Below, one piece after another: positions 15,491 to 23,216 of a DNA stretch of 31,952 nt; position 1 is the first letter of the stretch; the number at the start of each line of letters is the position of its first letter. Under the pieces are notes generated by a model. It searched no databases, was not told where the DNA came from, and was given only the letters and a program-made list of their open reading frames with translations. The stretch covers positions 1 to 31,952 of the forward strand of contig CAYUXI010000021.1 in assembly GCA_964448855.1 (NCBI GenBank), in the 5' to 3' direction. The DNA is from QAMX01 sp964448855 (lineage in GTDB: Bacteria > Bacillota > Clostridia > Oscillospirales > QAMX01). The translations under genes were made by a program, and so were the position numbers.

Positions 15491-16559
15491 GGCGGACACA
15501 TCCTCCCTGCCGTGCCATGGCTGCCTCGATCAGTCGGGTGATCATTTCCCGGTTGGAGATGCCGATGCGTTCGATCAGCTTGGGATACATACTGATGCTG
15601 GTGAAGCCCGGAAGGGTATTGATCTCGTTGAAGATGACCTGTTGATCGCGTTTTCTCAGGAAAAAGTCCACGCGAGAGAGGCCTCTGCAGTTCAGCAGGC
15701 GGAAAATACGGGCTGCCAGGCTTTGCAGCTCCTTCACGGCCTCTGCGGGAATCGGCGGGTCAAAAATCACCTGGCTGGATTCGTCGTTGTATTTGGCGTC
15801 ATAGGAGTAGAATTCCTGTGTCGGGACGATCTGTCCGACGCCGGAGACGAGTTCGGCGCGGTCGCCGAGGACGGCAGTTTCCAGCTCCAGCCCGTCGATG
15901 AATTCTTCGACCAGGATGCGGCTGTCAAACCGGCGGGCTTCCCGGATGCCCGCTACGAGTTCCTCATGGTTTTTCGCCTTGCTGACGCCGACGGAGGAGC
16001 CGGTATTGGCGGGCTTCACGAAGACCGGGTACGCAAACCGTTCCTCCACCCGCGCTGCGGCGTCTTCGGCCGATTCATCAGGATCCGTGACAGCCACCCA
16101 TGCTGCCTGCGGAATGCCCTCGGACGCGCAGACGATTTTCGTATAAATTTTATCCATGCAGAGCGCCGATGCGGCAATCCCGCTGCCGACGAACGGAATG
16201 CCCGCCAATGTCAGCAGCCCCTGAATGCTGCCGTCTTCGCCGTTTTCGCCGTGGAGAACCGGGAAGATGCAATCCGGGTGCAGCCACGTTTCGCCGACCA
16301 GAAGGCCGCTGGCCGCGCCGGAGGCGGCCGGTGAGACGAGCACCGGGCGATTGTCCGGCAGCGTTTCCCATGCGCCGGAACGCACCAGCTCCGCATCGTC
16401 GGCGGTCAGCATCCAGACCCCGTCCTTGCGGATACCGATGGGCAGAACCTGAAAACGGGTGCGGTCGATATGTTCCAAAACCATTGCGCCGGAGCGGCAG
16501 GACACCTCATGTTCCGGTGAGACGCCGCCAAAAAGGACGCAGATCAATTGTTGACTCAT
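15483..16559 (-). CDS. ddl: D-alanine-D-alanine ligase
   Basis: 358 residues, an ATP-grasp ligase that makes D-Ala-D-Ala for UDP-MurNAc pentapeptide. It opens with VLFGGVSPEHEVSCRSG, has GENGEDGSIQGLLTLAGIPFVG, the ATP-grasp KPANTGSSVGVSKA, and FYSYDAKYND in the omega loop, where Tyr and Lys mark D-Ala-D-Ala (not D-lactate) specificity in this family, and INTLPGFTSISMYPKL at the Mg site. AAAGGAG is 12 bases before ATG. It heads the six-gene minus-strand unit ddl-murI-DUF1934-argS-methyltransferase-phosphatase. I see no clear promoter in the 160 bases upstream on that strand. Confidence 0.96.
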   Translation of the reverse strand: MSQQLICVLFGGVSPEHEVSCRSGAMVLEHIDRTRFQVLPIGIRKDGVWMLTADDAELVRSGAWETLPDNRPVLVSPAASGAASGLLVGETWLHPDCIFPVLHGENGEDGSIQGLLTLAGIPFVGSGIAASALCMDKIYTKIVCASEGIPQAAWVAVTDPDESAEDAAARVEERFAYPVFVKPANTGSSVGVSKAKNHEELVAGIREARRFDSRILVEEFIDGLELETAVLGDRAELVSGVGQIVPTQEFYSYDAKYNDESSQVIFDPPIPAEAVKELQSLAARIFRLLNCRGLSRVDFFLRKRDQQVIFNEINTLPGFTSISMYPKLIERIGISNREMITRLIEAAMARQGGCVRHG

Positions 16560-16611
16560 TGCAAACAGTTTCTCCTTTCTGATACGCAGGAAAGAATCCG
16601 ATGGACGCAGC

Positions 16612-16640
16612 TTGACAATTCGGCGTCCGAATCGTACAAT
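16612..16640 (+). promoter_or_regulatory. SigA promoter with a palindromic spacer
   Basis: TTGACA (16612-16617), 17-base spacer, TACAAT (16635-16640), serving the CBS gene. The spacer holds an exact inverted repeat, ATTCGG-CGT-CCGAAT (16618-16632), in the place where a repressor would block RNA polymerase. Confidence 0.88.
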
Positions 16641-16720
16641 ATAAAAGAAAAGGCAGCCACGGCCCTGTCCGTTTCCGTGGTGGCCGTGCCATGGATTTCA
16701 AGGTTGAGGGAGGGTTTCTG

Positions 16721-17428
16721 ATGGGCAATCAGAACGCAGAAGAATTTCTGGATCTCTACAAGCAGCTGGAAACCGCCGCCGTGCGCGTCGTCGGCAAGGA
16801 CGGCCGCGGCAGCAGCATCGTACGGCTGGCGAAGCACCCGCGTTTTTCCGACCACCAGAATGAATTGGACTGCTGTCGGGAGATTCGCAATCTGCTGTCC
16901 CACGAGGTGCGCATTGAGGGCGATTTTGCCGTATGCCCCAGCGACCGCGCCATTGCGTTTCTGCGGCAGATGCTCTCTCGAATTGAGCAGCCGCCGCTGG
17001 CGATTTCCCGCGCTGCGCTGCGCAATCGGCTGCTGGTGGCGCAGCCGGAGGATTCCGTCCTCGCGCTGGCGCATCAGATGCAGGTGCGGTGCATCAGCCA
17101 TGTGCCGCTTTTGTCAGACGGTATGGTGACCGGCGTTTTCTCGGAAAATGTCATTTTTGAAGCCATGCTGCATCGTCGGCACGTGCAGATTACGGAGGAA
17201 ACGCCGCTGTCTGTTTTTGCCGACTTTCTCGCCCTGACGCGGACGCTTGGAAAAACGTATCAGTTTTTGCCGGAATCTGCGACACTCGACGAGGCCAGCG
17301 AGCTGTTTTCGCAGTCTGCACACAGAAAAGAGCCCAAGCTGAAGCTGCTCTTTCTGACAAAAAGCGGCCGAACGGACGAACCCCTGCTCGGCCTGCTTTC
17401 GCCATATGACGTGCTTGACCGCGGCTGA
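16721..17428 (+). CDS. CBS domain protein with N-terminal HEPN-like region
   Basis: 235 residues. The N-terminal ~90 residues are helical and carry RNLLSH at 56-61, the pattern of the HEPN RxxxxH motif; then two CBS motifs follow (~100-165, with VAQPEDSVLALAHQMQV and HVPLLSDGMVTGVFSENV, and ~165-230, with FLPESATLDEASELF and LLGLLSPYDVL). CBS pairs usually bind adenine nucleotides and control an attached domain. Known homologues in Clostridia are called only CBS domain proteins. ATG 16721 is six bases after GGGAGGG; an earlier ATG at 16691 lacks such a site. Promoter and terminator make it monocistronic. Confidence 0.85.
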   Translation: MGNQNAEEFLDLYKQLETAAVRVVGKDGRGSSIVRLAKHPRFSDHQNELDCCREIRNLLSHEVRIEGDFAVCPSDRAIAFLRQMLSRIEQPPLAISRAALRNRLLVAQPEDSVLALAHQMQVRCISHVPLLSDGMVTGVFSENVIFEAMLHRRHVQITEETPLSVFADFLALTRTLGKTYQFLPESATLDEASELFSQSAHRKEPKLKLLFLTKSGRTDEPLLGLLSPYDVLDRG

Positions 17429-17448
17429 AAGCTTTCAGCCGCGGTTTT
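17419..17448. terminator. Terminator overlapping the CBS gene stop
   Basis: A perfect 26-base palindrome CCGCGGCTGAAAG and its complement (17419-17444) followed by TTTTCG. It includes the CBS stop codon and could serve the convergent HAD gene too. Confidence 0.88.
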
Positions 17449-17458
17449 CGTCACGCAT

Positions 17459-18274
17459 TTATTTTTGAAGGGAACGATACCGTTCTGTCAGGATTTCAAT
17501 GACGTGTGCCACTGCATCCTCTTCATTGGAGCGCACCACATGATCAGCGCAGGCCATGGCGAATTCATCGCCGTTTGCCGGGACGAAGGCCAGATTGGCG
17601 GCGCGGAGCATTTCGACGTCGTTATATCCGTCGCCGACGGCGTAGACATTTTCGCGCTGAATGCCGAGGTAGTCCGCCAGCTTGAGCAGTGCAGTTCCCT
17701 TATCGACGCCCTTTTTCAGGACTTCCAGATAGCCGCCGTCGGTCGGCAGGAAGCTGATCTCCGGGTAGTTGGCAGCCAGGAAGCGCTGTGCCGCTGCGAC
17801 GTCTGCTTTGTCGCCGCCCAGCATGACCTTGGCCCACGGGCGCGGCGCATCGGCCGGATCGTCAATCGGTGCGAACGGAATCCCCTGGCTGGTGAAATGG
17901 CGTTCCGAGCGCTCTGAAAGGTGGACGGCAAAGCCCTGATCGAACGGGTACATTTCAATGGCCAGATGCGGGAACTCGCGGGCAATGGCGCGCATCGGTT
18001 CAACGCCTTCGTCGCCGATGCCGTCGAACACGGCGATTTTCTGTTCCGTGTAGTCATAGGCCATACCGCCGTTGGCCAGCAGAACCGGCGCATTGATGAT
18101 ATCCGGGGAGTAGGAATGGAAGCCCAGATAGCTTCGGCCTGTCGAGACCGTGAAGCGGCCACCATTGGCAATAAAGAATTTGAGCGCTTCGCGCACGCCT
18201 TCCGTTACATTTTTCGTAGCAGGCACAAGTGTGCCGTCATAATCGCTTGCAAGCAGAACGCCATCAAACAGCAT
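17459..18274 (-). CDS. HAD-IIB (Cof-type) phosphatase
   Basis: 271 residues of the HAD superfamily, Cof/YbjI subgroup. Motif I is LASDYDGTLVP (Asp nucleophile and acid/base), motif II is TVSTGRS, the motif III Lys lies in the later basic region (VLKKGVDKGTAL), and motif IV is YAVGDGYNDVEML. The C2 cap sits between motifs II and III. These enzymes dephosphorylate sugar phosphates or flavin or pyridoxal phosphates; the exact substrate is unknown. GGAGG is six bases before ATG, and a SigA promoter lies 42-70 bases upstream. Confidence 0.92.
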   Translation of the reverse strand: MLFDGVLLASDYDGTLVPATKNVTEGVREALKFFIANGGRFTVSTGRSYLGFHSYSPDIINAPVLLANGGMAYDYTEQKIAVFDGIGDEGVEPMRAIAREFPHLAIEMYPFDQGFAVHLSERSERHFTSQGIPFAPIDDPADAPRPWAKVMLGGDKADVAAAQRFLAANYPEISFLPTDGGYLEVLKKGVDKGTALLKLADYLGIQRENVYAVGDGYNDVEMLRAANLAFVPANGDEFAMACADHVVRSNEEDAVAHVIEILTERYRSLQK

Positions 18275-18315
18275 AAAGATCCTCCATCGTCAGAATTCCT
18301 CAATTTTACCTACCT

Positions 18316-18344
18316 ATTATACAACAAAACGGCGTTCTTGGCAA
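18316..18344 (-). promoter_or_regulatory. SigA promoter of the HAD phosphatase gene
   Basis: TTGCCA (18339-18344), 17-base spacer and perfect TATAAT (18316-18321). Directly downstream is AGGTAGGTAAAA, a half-site like the arms of the metY palindrome (23019-23043). Confidence 0.85.
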
Positions 18345-18370
18345 GGGGCGGCACGAAAAAGCTGACGGAT

Positions 18371-19465
18371 TTATCCGCAACAGGCATGAATCAGCGAGTC
18401 GGCCAGTCGATTCAGGCCGTCATCGTCGGTATACGGGCGATACACGGCTTCCAGCTGATCGTGCAGTCGGCGTGCTTCCGCCAGGCAGTCGCAGCCGTCC
18501 TCCAGGAGTGCCTCTCCGGCGCGGCGCAGGATTTTGAGGCGGGTTCGGCTTTTTTTCAGGATGTCCGGCGCAATCGCGTCATCCAGGCGAATGTTCCGGA
18601 CATCCGTTGCATCCTCCAGCAGTCCGTCTCTCCGCACGGCGATTTCCAGACCGGCTTCCGGAACGGCGACGGCAATCAGACGTGCCGGAACCAGTGGGTC
18701 ATAGAAGGCCCAGGCTTCGTACCCGTTCTCCCCCGCCGTTTCGAGAATCGGCGACAGCAGAAACGGTGACAGGCCAAAGCGATCCCATACGGCGACTCTC
18801 CGGACAGTCATCCCGGCCGAGGCGACCAGCGCATCCAGCGATTTCGGGAAGGCGATCACGCCGTCCGGGGTGATGCCGGACAGGAAGCGTTTTTTGACCA
18901 GGTGGCTGGTCGTATGGCGCCGCTGCGGCAGATATTTGCGTCCCAGCGATCGGCCACGCTGATTCAGGCGTGCCGTGTCCACGCCGCCCAGCACGAGTGA
19001 CAGTGAGGCGCTGACGGCGCTGTACGCGCCATTCAGCCGCTTGCGCGCTGCTTCATGGCAGCTGCGAACCTCGCCGGTCAACGATTCGATGGTTTCGCGG
19101 GCAGTCGCAACGGTTTCCGAAACGTATGGCGAGAGCGAAACATAGCGTTCCAGTGCGCCGTGGAAGCTCGCCTCCCGCGCATGGGGCGGTGTCGCGTCGA
19201 TGATGGCGGTTCCGGTTTCCACGATTCGCACAGCATCCAACGACGACGGATCGGACGGGCAGGCAATTTCCTCCACCCGGTATCCCTTCCCTTCCGCTGC
19301 GGCTGCGACCTTTCGCATCAGTGTGGATTTTCCGTTTCCGGCTCCGCCCTTCAGGAGAAAGACGCGGGTCATCTCGCTGGGGTCGTAGAAGGAATCAAAG
19401 TAGGAATAAAAGCCCCGTCCGGAGTTGGAGCCAATAAAAAATCGGTGTTTCTGACGGTTCTGCAT
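18371..19465 (-). CDS. P-loop ATPase, PRK06851-like
   Basis: 364 residues. The Walker A is LLKGGAGNGKSTLMRKV (~37-53), preceded by GRGFYSYFDS and followed by IACPSDPSSLDAV and AIIDATPPH, the pattern of the clostridial PRK06851-type ATPase (family called nucleotide kinase or hypothetical). A second motif block, typical of duplicated folds in this group, is not intact here. GGAG stands seven bases before ATG. It has no clear promoter of its own; the gap to the plus-strand aspartate kinase promoter is about 100 bases. No function is established. Confidence 0.75.
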   Translation of the reverse strand: MQNRQKHRFFIGSNSGRGFYSYFDSFYDPSEMTRVFLLKGGAGNGKSTLMRKVAAAAEGKGYRVEEIACPSDPSSLDAVRIVETGTAIIDATPPHAREASFHGALERYVSLSPYVSETVATARETIESLTGEVRSCHEAARKRLNGAYSAVSASLSLVLGGVDTARLNQRGRSLGRKYLPQRRHTTSHLVKKRFLSGITPDGVIAFPKSLDALVASAGMTVRRVAVWDRFGLSPFLLSPILETAGENGYEAWAFYDPLVPARLIAVAVPEAGLEIAVRRDGLLEDATDVRNIRLDDAIAPDILKKSRTRLKILRRAGEALLEDGCDCLAEARRLHDQLEAVYRPYTDDDGLNRLADSLIHACCG

Positions 19466-19565
19466 AGGCCATCTCCGTTCTGAAAAAGATTTGTTTTTCC
19501 CTTCAGACTATGCGAAAGAGCAGAAAAGCGTGAATTCTGCCGGCTCTAATTATCACAATTTGTCA

Positions 19566-19594
19566 TTGAAAAACGTATCATACTGTGGTAGAAT
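19566..19594 (+). promoter_or_regulatory. Promoter of the aspartate kinase gene
   Basis: TTGAAA (19566-19571), 17-base spacer, TAGAAT (19589-19594), leaving a leader of about 131 bases before ATG. Confidence 0.75.
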
Positions 19595-19630
19595 AAAGGA
19601 TAAAATGAGTGTTTTGCGCGGTGTCCCCGC

Positions 19631-19714
19631 GCAGCAGGTTCAGGAGGCTTCGCTTCGCCCGCTGCCGAACGGAGCTTTTTTCAAATCGACCGGTCTGATT
19701 TTTTCAGGCAGCGG
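19631..19714 (+). promoter_or_regulatory. Leader of lysC with competing stems
   Basis: GCAGC-A-GG (19631-19638) can pair with CC-C-GCTGC (19658-19665), or CCGCTGCC (19659-19666) can pair with GGCAGCGG (19707-19714); the two stems use the same bases and exclude each other. The second ends just before the ribosome site. Two six-T runs lie between. It is not a lysine riboswitch by any motif I know. Attenuation by amino acids is inference. Confidence 0.4.
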
Positions 19715-19731
19715 AGAAATGGGGATCTTTC

Positions 19732-21090
19732 ATGAAAGTCATCAAGTTCGGCGGTTCATCTCTCGCCGACGATATTCAGATAAAAAAAGTGGCCAACGTC
19801 ATCGTCTCCGACCCGGAGCGGCGCGTTGTGGTCGTTTCTGCGCCGGGCAAGGGCGTGCATGATCCGGAAAAAGTGACCGATATGCTGATTCGCGTCGCCA
19901 ACGTCACGCTGGAACAGGGTGTGGAGGCCGGCCGTGTCGAGCTGGAGCTCATCATTCGCCGTTATGCCGCCATTGCGGAAAAGCTCGGCGTCCCGGAGGT
20001 CATGGAACGGATTGCGCCGGATCTCTCCGCGCTTTTGGACGCGGATCTCTCCCATCCGGCTGCCTTTACAGACGCCTGCAAAGCAGCCGGTGAGGACAAC
20101 TCCGCCAAGCTGGTTGCTGCCTATCTGACGAGCATCGGCCACCCCGCCGTTTATGTGGATCCGCGTCAGGCCGGGATGGTTCTGTCCGACGAATTTGGCA
20201 ACGCCAAAATTCTGGACAAATCCTTCTCCCTGTTGAATGAATCTCTGTCCGGCATTTCGGAAATCATCGTCTTTCCGGGATTTTTCGGTCGGACGGAGTC
20301 CGGGCGGCTCGTCACCTTCCCACGCGGTGGCAGCGATATCACCGGTGCCATTCTGGCGGCGGCGCTGAAGGCCGACGTCTATGAAAACTTCACCGATGTG
20401 GACTATGTCTACGCCGTCAACCCGAAGCTGATTCAGGATCCGGCGCCGATTTCTCTGGTCACCTATCGCGAAATGCGGGAGCTGAGCTATTCCGGCTTCA
20501 ACGTCTATCAGGAAGAGGCGCTTTTGCCGGTCTTCCGGGCGGGCATCCCGGTGAATATCCGCAACGTCAATAACCCCGCCTGCCCCGGCACCATGATCGT
20601 TGCCAACCGTCCGGCCGAAGGTCAGGCGGTGCGCGTGGCCGGTATCGCAAGCGACAAGGACTTCACGAGCATTTATATCAGCAAATATTTGATGAACCGC
20701 GAAGTCGGCTTTGGCCGCCGTCTGCTGTCCATTTTGGAGGAAGAGGGCATTTCCTATGAGCACACGCCGACCGGCATTGACGATATGACAGTGATTCTCC
20801 GTTCCTCCTCCCTGAAGAACGGCACACTCGATCGGATCGTTGACCGCATTCTGAACGAGCTGCACGCGGACGATGTTCAGGTCACCACCGGTCTGTCGCT
20901 GATCGTCGTCGTCGGTGAAGGGATGAAGCGCGCTGTCGGTATTGCTGCCGCCGCCACCTCGGCGCTGTCCCGTGCCGGTGTCAACATTTCCATGATCAGC
21001 CAGGGTTCTTCCGAGGTCAGCATGGTCTTCGCTGTTGACAGCAAGGATTGCGACAAAGGCGTCCGTGCGCTGTACGATGTTTTGTTCTAA
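19732..21090 (+). CDS. lysC: Aspartate kinase
   Basis: 452 residues. Phosphorylates aspartate, the first step to lysine, threonine and methionine. The kinase motif KFGGSSLAD opens the protein (5-13), with TFPRGGSDITGAILAAAL in the middle and DVDYVYAVNPK; the last ~150 residues form two ACT domains (GIASDKDFTSIYI, then GLSLIVVVGEGM and AGVNISMISQGSSEVSMVF), the usual site of feedback control. Length and order fit a monofunctional enzyme. Six Gs of GGGGAT lie five bases before ATG. With metY downstream in the window it feeds the same methionine route. The promoter and a terminator bracket it. Confidence 0.96.
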   Translation: MKVIKFGGSSLADDIQIKKVANVIVSDPERRVVVVSAPGKGVHDPEKVTDMLIRVANVTLEQGVEAGRVELELIIRRYAAIAEKLGVPEVMERIAPDLSALLDADLSHPAAFTDACKAAGEDNSAKLVAAYLTSIGHPAVYVDPRQAGMVLSDEFGNAKILDKSFSLLNESLSGISEIIVFPGFFGRTESGRLVTFPRGGSDITGAILAAALKADVYENFTDVDYVYAVNPKLIQDPAPISLVTYREMRELSYSGFNVYQEEALLPVFRAGIPVNIRNVNNPACPGTMIVANRPAEGQAVRVAGIASDKDFTSIYISKYLMNREVGFGRRLLSILEEEGISYEHTPTGIDDMTVILRSSSLKNGTLDRIVDRILNELHADDVQVTTGLSLIVVVGEGMKRAVGIAAAATSALSRAGVNISMISQGSSEVSMVFAVDSKDCDKGVRALYDVLF

Positions 21091-21133
21091 CGCCGTTTTG
21101 CCCACACGAAACTCCATTGTAAAATCAATCTGC

Positions 21134-21175
21134 ACAGAGCTTGGCGACGTTTGAACGCCGGGCTCTGCCTTTTTG
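21134..21175 (+). terminator. Terminator after lysC
   Basis: CAGAGC (21135-21140) pairs with GCTCTG (21162-21167) and TTGGCG with CGCCGG, followed by CCTTTTTG. Confidence 0.85.
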
Positions 21176-21223
21176 AAATTTTGTCTGTCCATCACCGTTT
21201 GAGACGAGAAAGGATCTGATACC

Positions 21224-22573
21224 ATGAATCAGGATTTAACGACCGGGAAAGCGGACCGTGTGCTCTGGAAATTCTGTCTGCCCCTGTTTGGCAGCATTCT
21301 CTTCCAGCAGCTCTACAACATTGCGGACAGCTTTGTCGCCGGGAAATTCATCAACAACAACGCCCTGGCCGCCGTCGGCAACAGCTATGAAATCACGCTG
21401 ATTTTTCTGGCCTTTGCGTTCGGCTGCAACATCGGCTGTTCCGTTCTGGTCGCGCAGCTGTTCGGCGCGAAGCGCTACAACGATGTGCGAACCGTCATCT
21501 ACACCACGCTGATTGCCAGCGGTGCGCTCTGCATCCTCCTGATGGTGCTCGGCACTTGCTTCTGCGACCAGCTGCTGGAGCTGATTCATACGCCGAAAGA
21601 GCTGTTTAACGCGTCCAAGAAGTACCTCGACATCTACATATACAGCTTGCCCTTTGTCTTCTATTATAATGTTGCAACCGGGATTTTCTCCGCACTTGGC
21701 GATTCCAAAACGCCGTTTTATTTCCTGGCCTGCTCCTCCCTCGCGAATATCGGCATGGACATCCTCTTTGTCGCCAAATTCCATATGCACGTGGAGGGTG
21801 TGGCCTGGGCCACCTTCATCTGTCAGGGCATCAGCTGTCTGCTGGCGCTTCTGTTTGTTGTTCGCCGCATTGAATCCATTCCGTCTGAGGGGCATCGTCA
21901 GGTTTTTTCCTGGCGATGGCTCCGCGACATTGCCATCATTGCCGTGCCGAGTATTTTGCAGCAGAGCTTTATTTCTGTCGGGAATGTCATCATTCAGAGC
22001 CTCATCAACAACTTCGGCCCCGACGCCATCGCGGGCTATTCTGCGGCCATCAAGCTGAACAACATGGTCATCACCGCATTTTCCACGCTGAGCAACGGCA
22101 TTTCCAGCTTTGCCGCGCAGAATCTGGGTGCTAAGAAGCCCGGCCGTGTGCGAGAGGGCTTCCGCGCCGGGCTGAAGATGATCTATATGCTCGCCGTGCC
22201 GATTGTTGCGCTGTATCTGATCGCCGGGCGGCCGTTGATCTACATTTTCCTGGACAGCCCGACCGGTGACGCCATGGACACCGGCTTGATGTTCCTGCGG
22301 ATTGTTGCGCCGTTCTATCTGTCGATCTCCACCAAGCTCGTGGCCGATGGGATTCTGCGCGGTGCGGGTAAGATGCGGCTGTTCCTGATTTCCACGTTTA
22401 CCGATCTGGGGCTGCGCGTTTTGCTGGCCTGCCTGCTCTCCAATACCCATCTCCAAACGACCGGAATCTGGCTTTCCTGGCCGGTTGGCTGGTTCACCAC
22501 CACGGTGATGTCCCTTCTGTTTTACCGGCATTTCATCCGAAAAAACTGTGTGTCTGCCGAGCCTCAGGCATAA
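21224..22573 (+). CDS. MATE family efflux transporter
   Basis: 449 residues with about 12 hydrophobic segments in two halves. The N-terminal FGSILFQQLYNIADSFVAGKFI and GNSYEITLIFLAFAFGCNIGCSVLVAQLFGAKRYND match the DinF/VmrA branch of MATE proteins, with the second half starting near residue 240 (FGPDAIAGYSAAIKLNNMV). Such proteins export drugs or cations with H+ or Na+ exchange; the substrate is unknown. AAAGGAT is eight bases before ATG. It lies 49 bases after the lysC terminator, with no obvious promoter, and has its own terminator at 22731-22775. Unlikely to be related to lysine synthesis in function. Confidence 0.92.
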   Translation: MNQDLTTGKADRVLWKFCLPLFGSILFQQLYNIADSFVAGKFINNNALAAVGNSYEITLIFLAFAFGCNIGCSVLVAQLFGAKRYNDVRTVIYTTLIASGALCILLMVLGTCFCDQLLELIHTPKELFNASKKYLDIYIYSLPFVFYYNVATGIFSALGDSKTPFYFLACSSLANIGMDILFVAKFHMHVEGVAWATFICQGISCLLALLFVVRRIESIPSEGHRQVFSWRWLRDIAIIAVPSILQQSFISVGNVIIQSLINNFGPDAIAGYSAAIKLNNMVITAFSTLSNGISSFAAQNLGAKKPGRVREGFRAGLKMIYMLAVPIVALYLIAGRPLIYIFLDSPTGDAMDTGLMFLRIVAPFYLSISTKLVADGILRGAGKMRLFLISTFTDLGLRVLLACLLSNTHLQTTGIWLSWPVGWFTTTVMSLLFYRHFIRKNCVSAEPQA

Positions 22574-22727
22574 CCGGGAGCCCGATTGCACGCGCACTGG
22601 TCGCTCAATCCACCAGAGCCGTAATTCCGTATGGGGGGCGAAGCCCCACTTTGAGCGGGTTCGCCGCATCGCAGCTGGGCATCCAATCGCCGTGCGCTGC
22701 TGTTTCAGCCAAGCCTCCTCTGAATCC

Positions 22728-22851
22728 AAAAGCCTCCGAAAACGCCATATCCGCGTTTCCGGAGGCTCCTTTTTGTTGAGCGCTTCAGCCGATTTTCCGC
22801 ATAGTGATATCAGTCCTCAGCCGCGCCATCTGCACATTGCATTCTAATTGC
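22728..22851 (-). ncRNA. Small-RNA candidate on the minus strand, ~124 nt
   Basis: A near-consensus promoter (22858-22886) points left and, about 124 bases later, the hairpin 22731-22767 with TTTT ends the transcript. No open frame longer than 14 codons with a ribosome site is present in it, so an untranslated RNA is the simplest reading. Its 5' part is ATTGCAATTAGAATGCAATG-like with a short inverted repeat. It is divergent from the metY promoter. Inference only: no sequence family is recognised. Confidence 0.5.
22731..22775. terminator. Strong hairpin with T runs on both sides
   Basis: AGCCTCCGAAAACG (22731-22744) pairs with CGTTTCCGGAGGCT (22754-22767, one mismatch). On the plus strand CCTTTTT follows; on the minus strand TTTTGG follows. 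It can end the MATE transcript and the minus-strand sRNA candidate. Confidence 0.85.
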
Positions 22852-22857
22852 AATGGC

Positions 22858-22886
22858 ATGATACCATATTCTTACTGATTTGTCAA
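22858..22886 (-). promoter_or_regulatory. SigA promoter of the sRNA candidate
   Basis: Minus-strand perfect TTGACA (22881-22886), 17-base spacer, TATCAT (22858-22863). It has no annotated gene downstream within the intergenic region. Confidence 0.82.
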
Positions 22887-22987
22887 GTTCTTCTATATTT
22901 TGCGTGCAAAGGGCGTGTTTTGCATCTTTTCGCATCAGCGGATTTCTGTGCTTCGGATTGGCTTTCAAAAAAATCGGCGCTCCCCTC

Positions 22988-23016
22988 TTGACAAGTCGAA
23001 GGAAATCTGGTATCAT
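22988..23016 (+). promoter_or_regulatory. SigA promoter of the metY-cysK-Rrf2 unit
   Basis: Perfect TTGACA (22988-22993), 17-base spacer, TATCAT (23011-23016). The palindromic operator candidate covers the expected start of transcription immediately downstream. Confidence 0.87.
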
Positions 23017-23018
23017 AT

Positions 23019-23043
23019 TACCTACCTACCAAGTAGGTTGGTA
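23019..23043 (+). promoter_or_regulatory. Palindromic operator candidate for the Rrf2 regulator
   Basis: TACCTACCTAC-CAA-GTAGGTTGGTA forms 10 of 11 complementary pairs across a three-base centre. It sits at about +1 to +25 of the metY promoter, where a bound repressor would block transcription. The regulated unit ends with an Rrf2-type gene, so autogenous control is likely (inference; CymR and IscR-like Rrf2 proteins do this for sulfur and Fe-S genes). Confidence 0.6.
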
Positions 23044-23216
23044 TAACACCAGATTCTGCCGGGCAAACCGGCATGGAAGCAGGCAGGGATTCGCGCCATG
23101 GGAAGCAATTTTGAAAAGCTCGTCCGAGCCAATTTTCGTTTTGGGCGAATGTGTCGATGTTCGGTTCGCGTATGATTGACCCCCACACATCACACCAAAC
23201 GAAAGGAACGCTCATC
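23044..23216 (+). promoter_or_regulatory. Long structured 5' leader of metY
   Basis: About 173 bases separate the operator from the start codon and hold stems: TGCCGG-GCAAA-CCGGCA (23057-23073), GCTC-GTCC-GAGC (23118-23129) and ATTCGC (23089-23094) with GCGAAT (23145-23150). A 13-codon frame starts at ATG 23073 without a ribosome site. It is not a SAM or T-box leader by known motifs. Confidence 0.4.

Noticed and set aside
19595..19731. Lysine riboswitch upstream of aspartate kinase
   Set aside because: The leader is too short (~137 bases) and lacks the conserved lysine riboswitch junction sequences.
19756..21225. 489-aa minus-strand frame opposite lysC
   Set aside because: Covers the aspartate kinase gene in reverse, with no motif and no ribosome site.
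21236..22729. 497-aa minus-strand frame opposite the MATE gene
   Set aside because: Antisense to a clear transporter; the amino-acid mix is that of a shadow.
23044..23216. SAM riboswitch or T-box upstream of metY
   Set aside because: No AGAGGTGGAGGG-type SAM-I core and no TGGN-ACC T-box sequence were seen.
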